Of a DNA stretch of 7,943 nt, positions 7,688-7,943 are shown piece by piece; positions within the stretch are counted from its first letter, which is position 1, and each line of letters opens with the position of its first letter. The stretch is taken from NCBI GenBank assembly GCA_025355395.1, contig JANXZT010000468.1, positions 1 through 7,943 of the forward strand, read 5' to 3'. The notes under the pieces are model-generated. The model made no database searches and was not told the origin of the DNA. It was given only the letters and a program-made list of their open reading frames with translations. This DNA comes from Betaproteobacteria bacterium. GTDB taxonomy: Bacteria; Pseudomonadota; Gammaproteobacteria; Burkholderiales; Casimicrobiaceae. The translations under genes and the position numbers were made by a program.

Positions 7688-7704
7688 GGCCGATCTCGGG
7701 TCGC

Positions 7705-7735
7705 GGGAACGTGCAAGCGCCACCGTCATCTAATG
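7705..7735 (+). promoter_or_regulatory. predicted autoregulatory ECF-sigma promoter of the sigma gene
   Basis: GGGAACGTG (7705-7713), an 11-nt gap and GTCATCTAATG (7725-7735) form the same bipartite element as at 6194-6225. Read as GGAACGT-N16-TCTAA it is one base from an RpoE-type promoter consensus. It ends 37 nt before the ATG of the ECF sigma gene, giving a short leader that includes the GGAGG site. Self-transcription of ECF sigma genes from such promoters is common. Here it is inferred from the motif. Confidence 0.7.
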
Positions 7736-7744
7736 AGTGACGGT
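7722..7744. repeat. inverted repeat across the sigma-gene -10 element
   Basis: ACCGTCA (7722-7728) and TGACGGT (7738-7744) are perfect 7-bp complements separated by 9 nt. The repeat covers the predicted -10 box and extends past the likely transcription start. It could be an operator for a repressor. The cytochrome promoter lacks this symmetry. Confidence 0.45.
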
Positions 7745-7772
7745 CCATCGTAAGACAATCGGGAGGAAGCAT

Positions 7773-7943
7773 ATGCATGCGGCATCAGTCACAACGACCG
7801 ACAAGGACCTGTCGGACGTGGAGATCGCCCGGCGCATTGCCGCCGGCGACCGGGACGCATTCCGGCTGCTGATGCGACGGTACAACCAGACGCTTTATCG
7901 CACAGCGCGCAGCATCCTCAAGGACGACGCCGAGGCCGAGGAC
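7773..7943 (+). CDS. ECF-type RNA polymerase sigma factor, 5' part only
   Basis: An open frame from an ATG at 7773 runs off the window end, giving 57 residues. The segment IARRIAAGDRDAFRLLMRRY, followed by NQTLYRTARSILKDDAEAED, is the start of sigma-70 region 2 as found in ECF (group 4) sigma factors: the AGD..AF..L...Y beginning and the acidic D.AEAED run before the DNA-melting helix. Regions 2.3 onwards and region 4 lie outside the window. The start is secure: GGAGG (7762-7766) lies 6 nt upstream. An anti-sigma partner often follows such genes, but none can be seen here. The promoter motif at 7705-7735 suggests autoregulation. Confidence 0.9.
   Translation, partial: MHAASVTTTDKDLSDVEIARRIAAGDRDAFRLLMRRYNQTLYRTARSILKDDAEAED

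Overview
The window is GC-rich with dense Proteobacterial-type coding, probably beta- or gammaproteobacterial. This is inferred from the gene families: a YghX-like Tat-exported hydrolase, a PheC-type periplasmic dehydratase, a zinc-ribbon/class III cyclase/AAA/TPR fusion protein, a c-type cytochrome lipoprotein and an ECF sigma factor. It reads as ordinary chromosome. I saw no insertion sequence, phage gene, CRISPR array, tRNA or rRNA.

Left half (minus strand). Reading leftwards from about 2409, pheC (cyclohexadienyl dehydratase) is followed after 24 nt by a DUF2721 membrane protein, and the two probably form one transcription unit. Two abutting hairpins lie directly after the DUF2721 stop codon. 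After a 191-nt gap comes a Tat-secreted dienelactone hydrolase/YghX-type protein (979 to 92). Bases 1-91 lie beyond its stop codon and hold nothing I recognise.

Middle. A divergent intergenic region (2410-2679) carries a nested inverted repeat and separates pheC from a roughly 1,090-residue plus-strand signalling protein (2680-5979). That protein has a double zinc ribbon, a class III adenylate/guanylate cyclase domain with all metal and transition-state residues, an AAA/STAND-type ATPase, and a long TPR-like helical tail.

Right half (plus strand). A 364-nt gap without a convincing gene (5980-6343) leads to a two-CxxCH c-type cytochrome lipoprotein (6344-7645). A 127-nt gap then precedes an ECF sigma factor that runs off the window (7773 onwards). 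The main observation is that both of these right-hand genes are preceded by the same bipartite motif, GGGAACGTG-N11/12-GTCATC(T/C)AATG. It resembles ECF sigma promoters. The simplest reading is that the sigma factor controls its own gene and the neighbouring cytochrome gene, giving a small locally encoded regulon.
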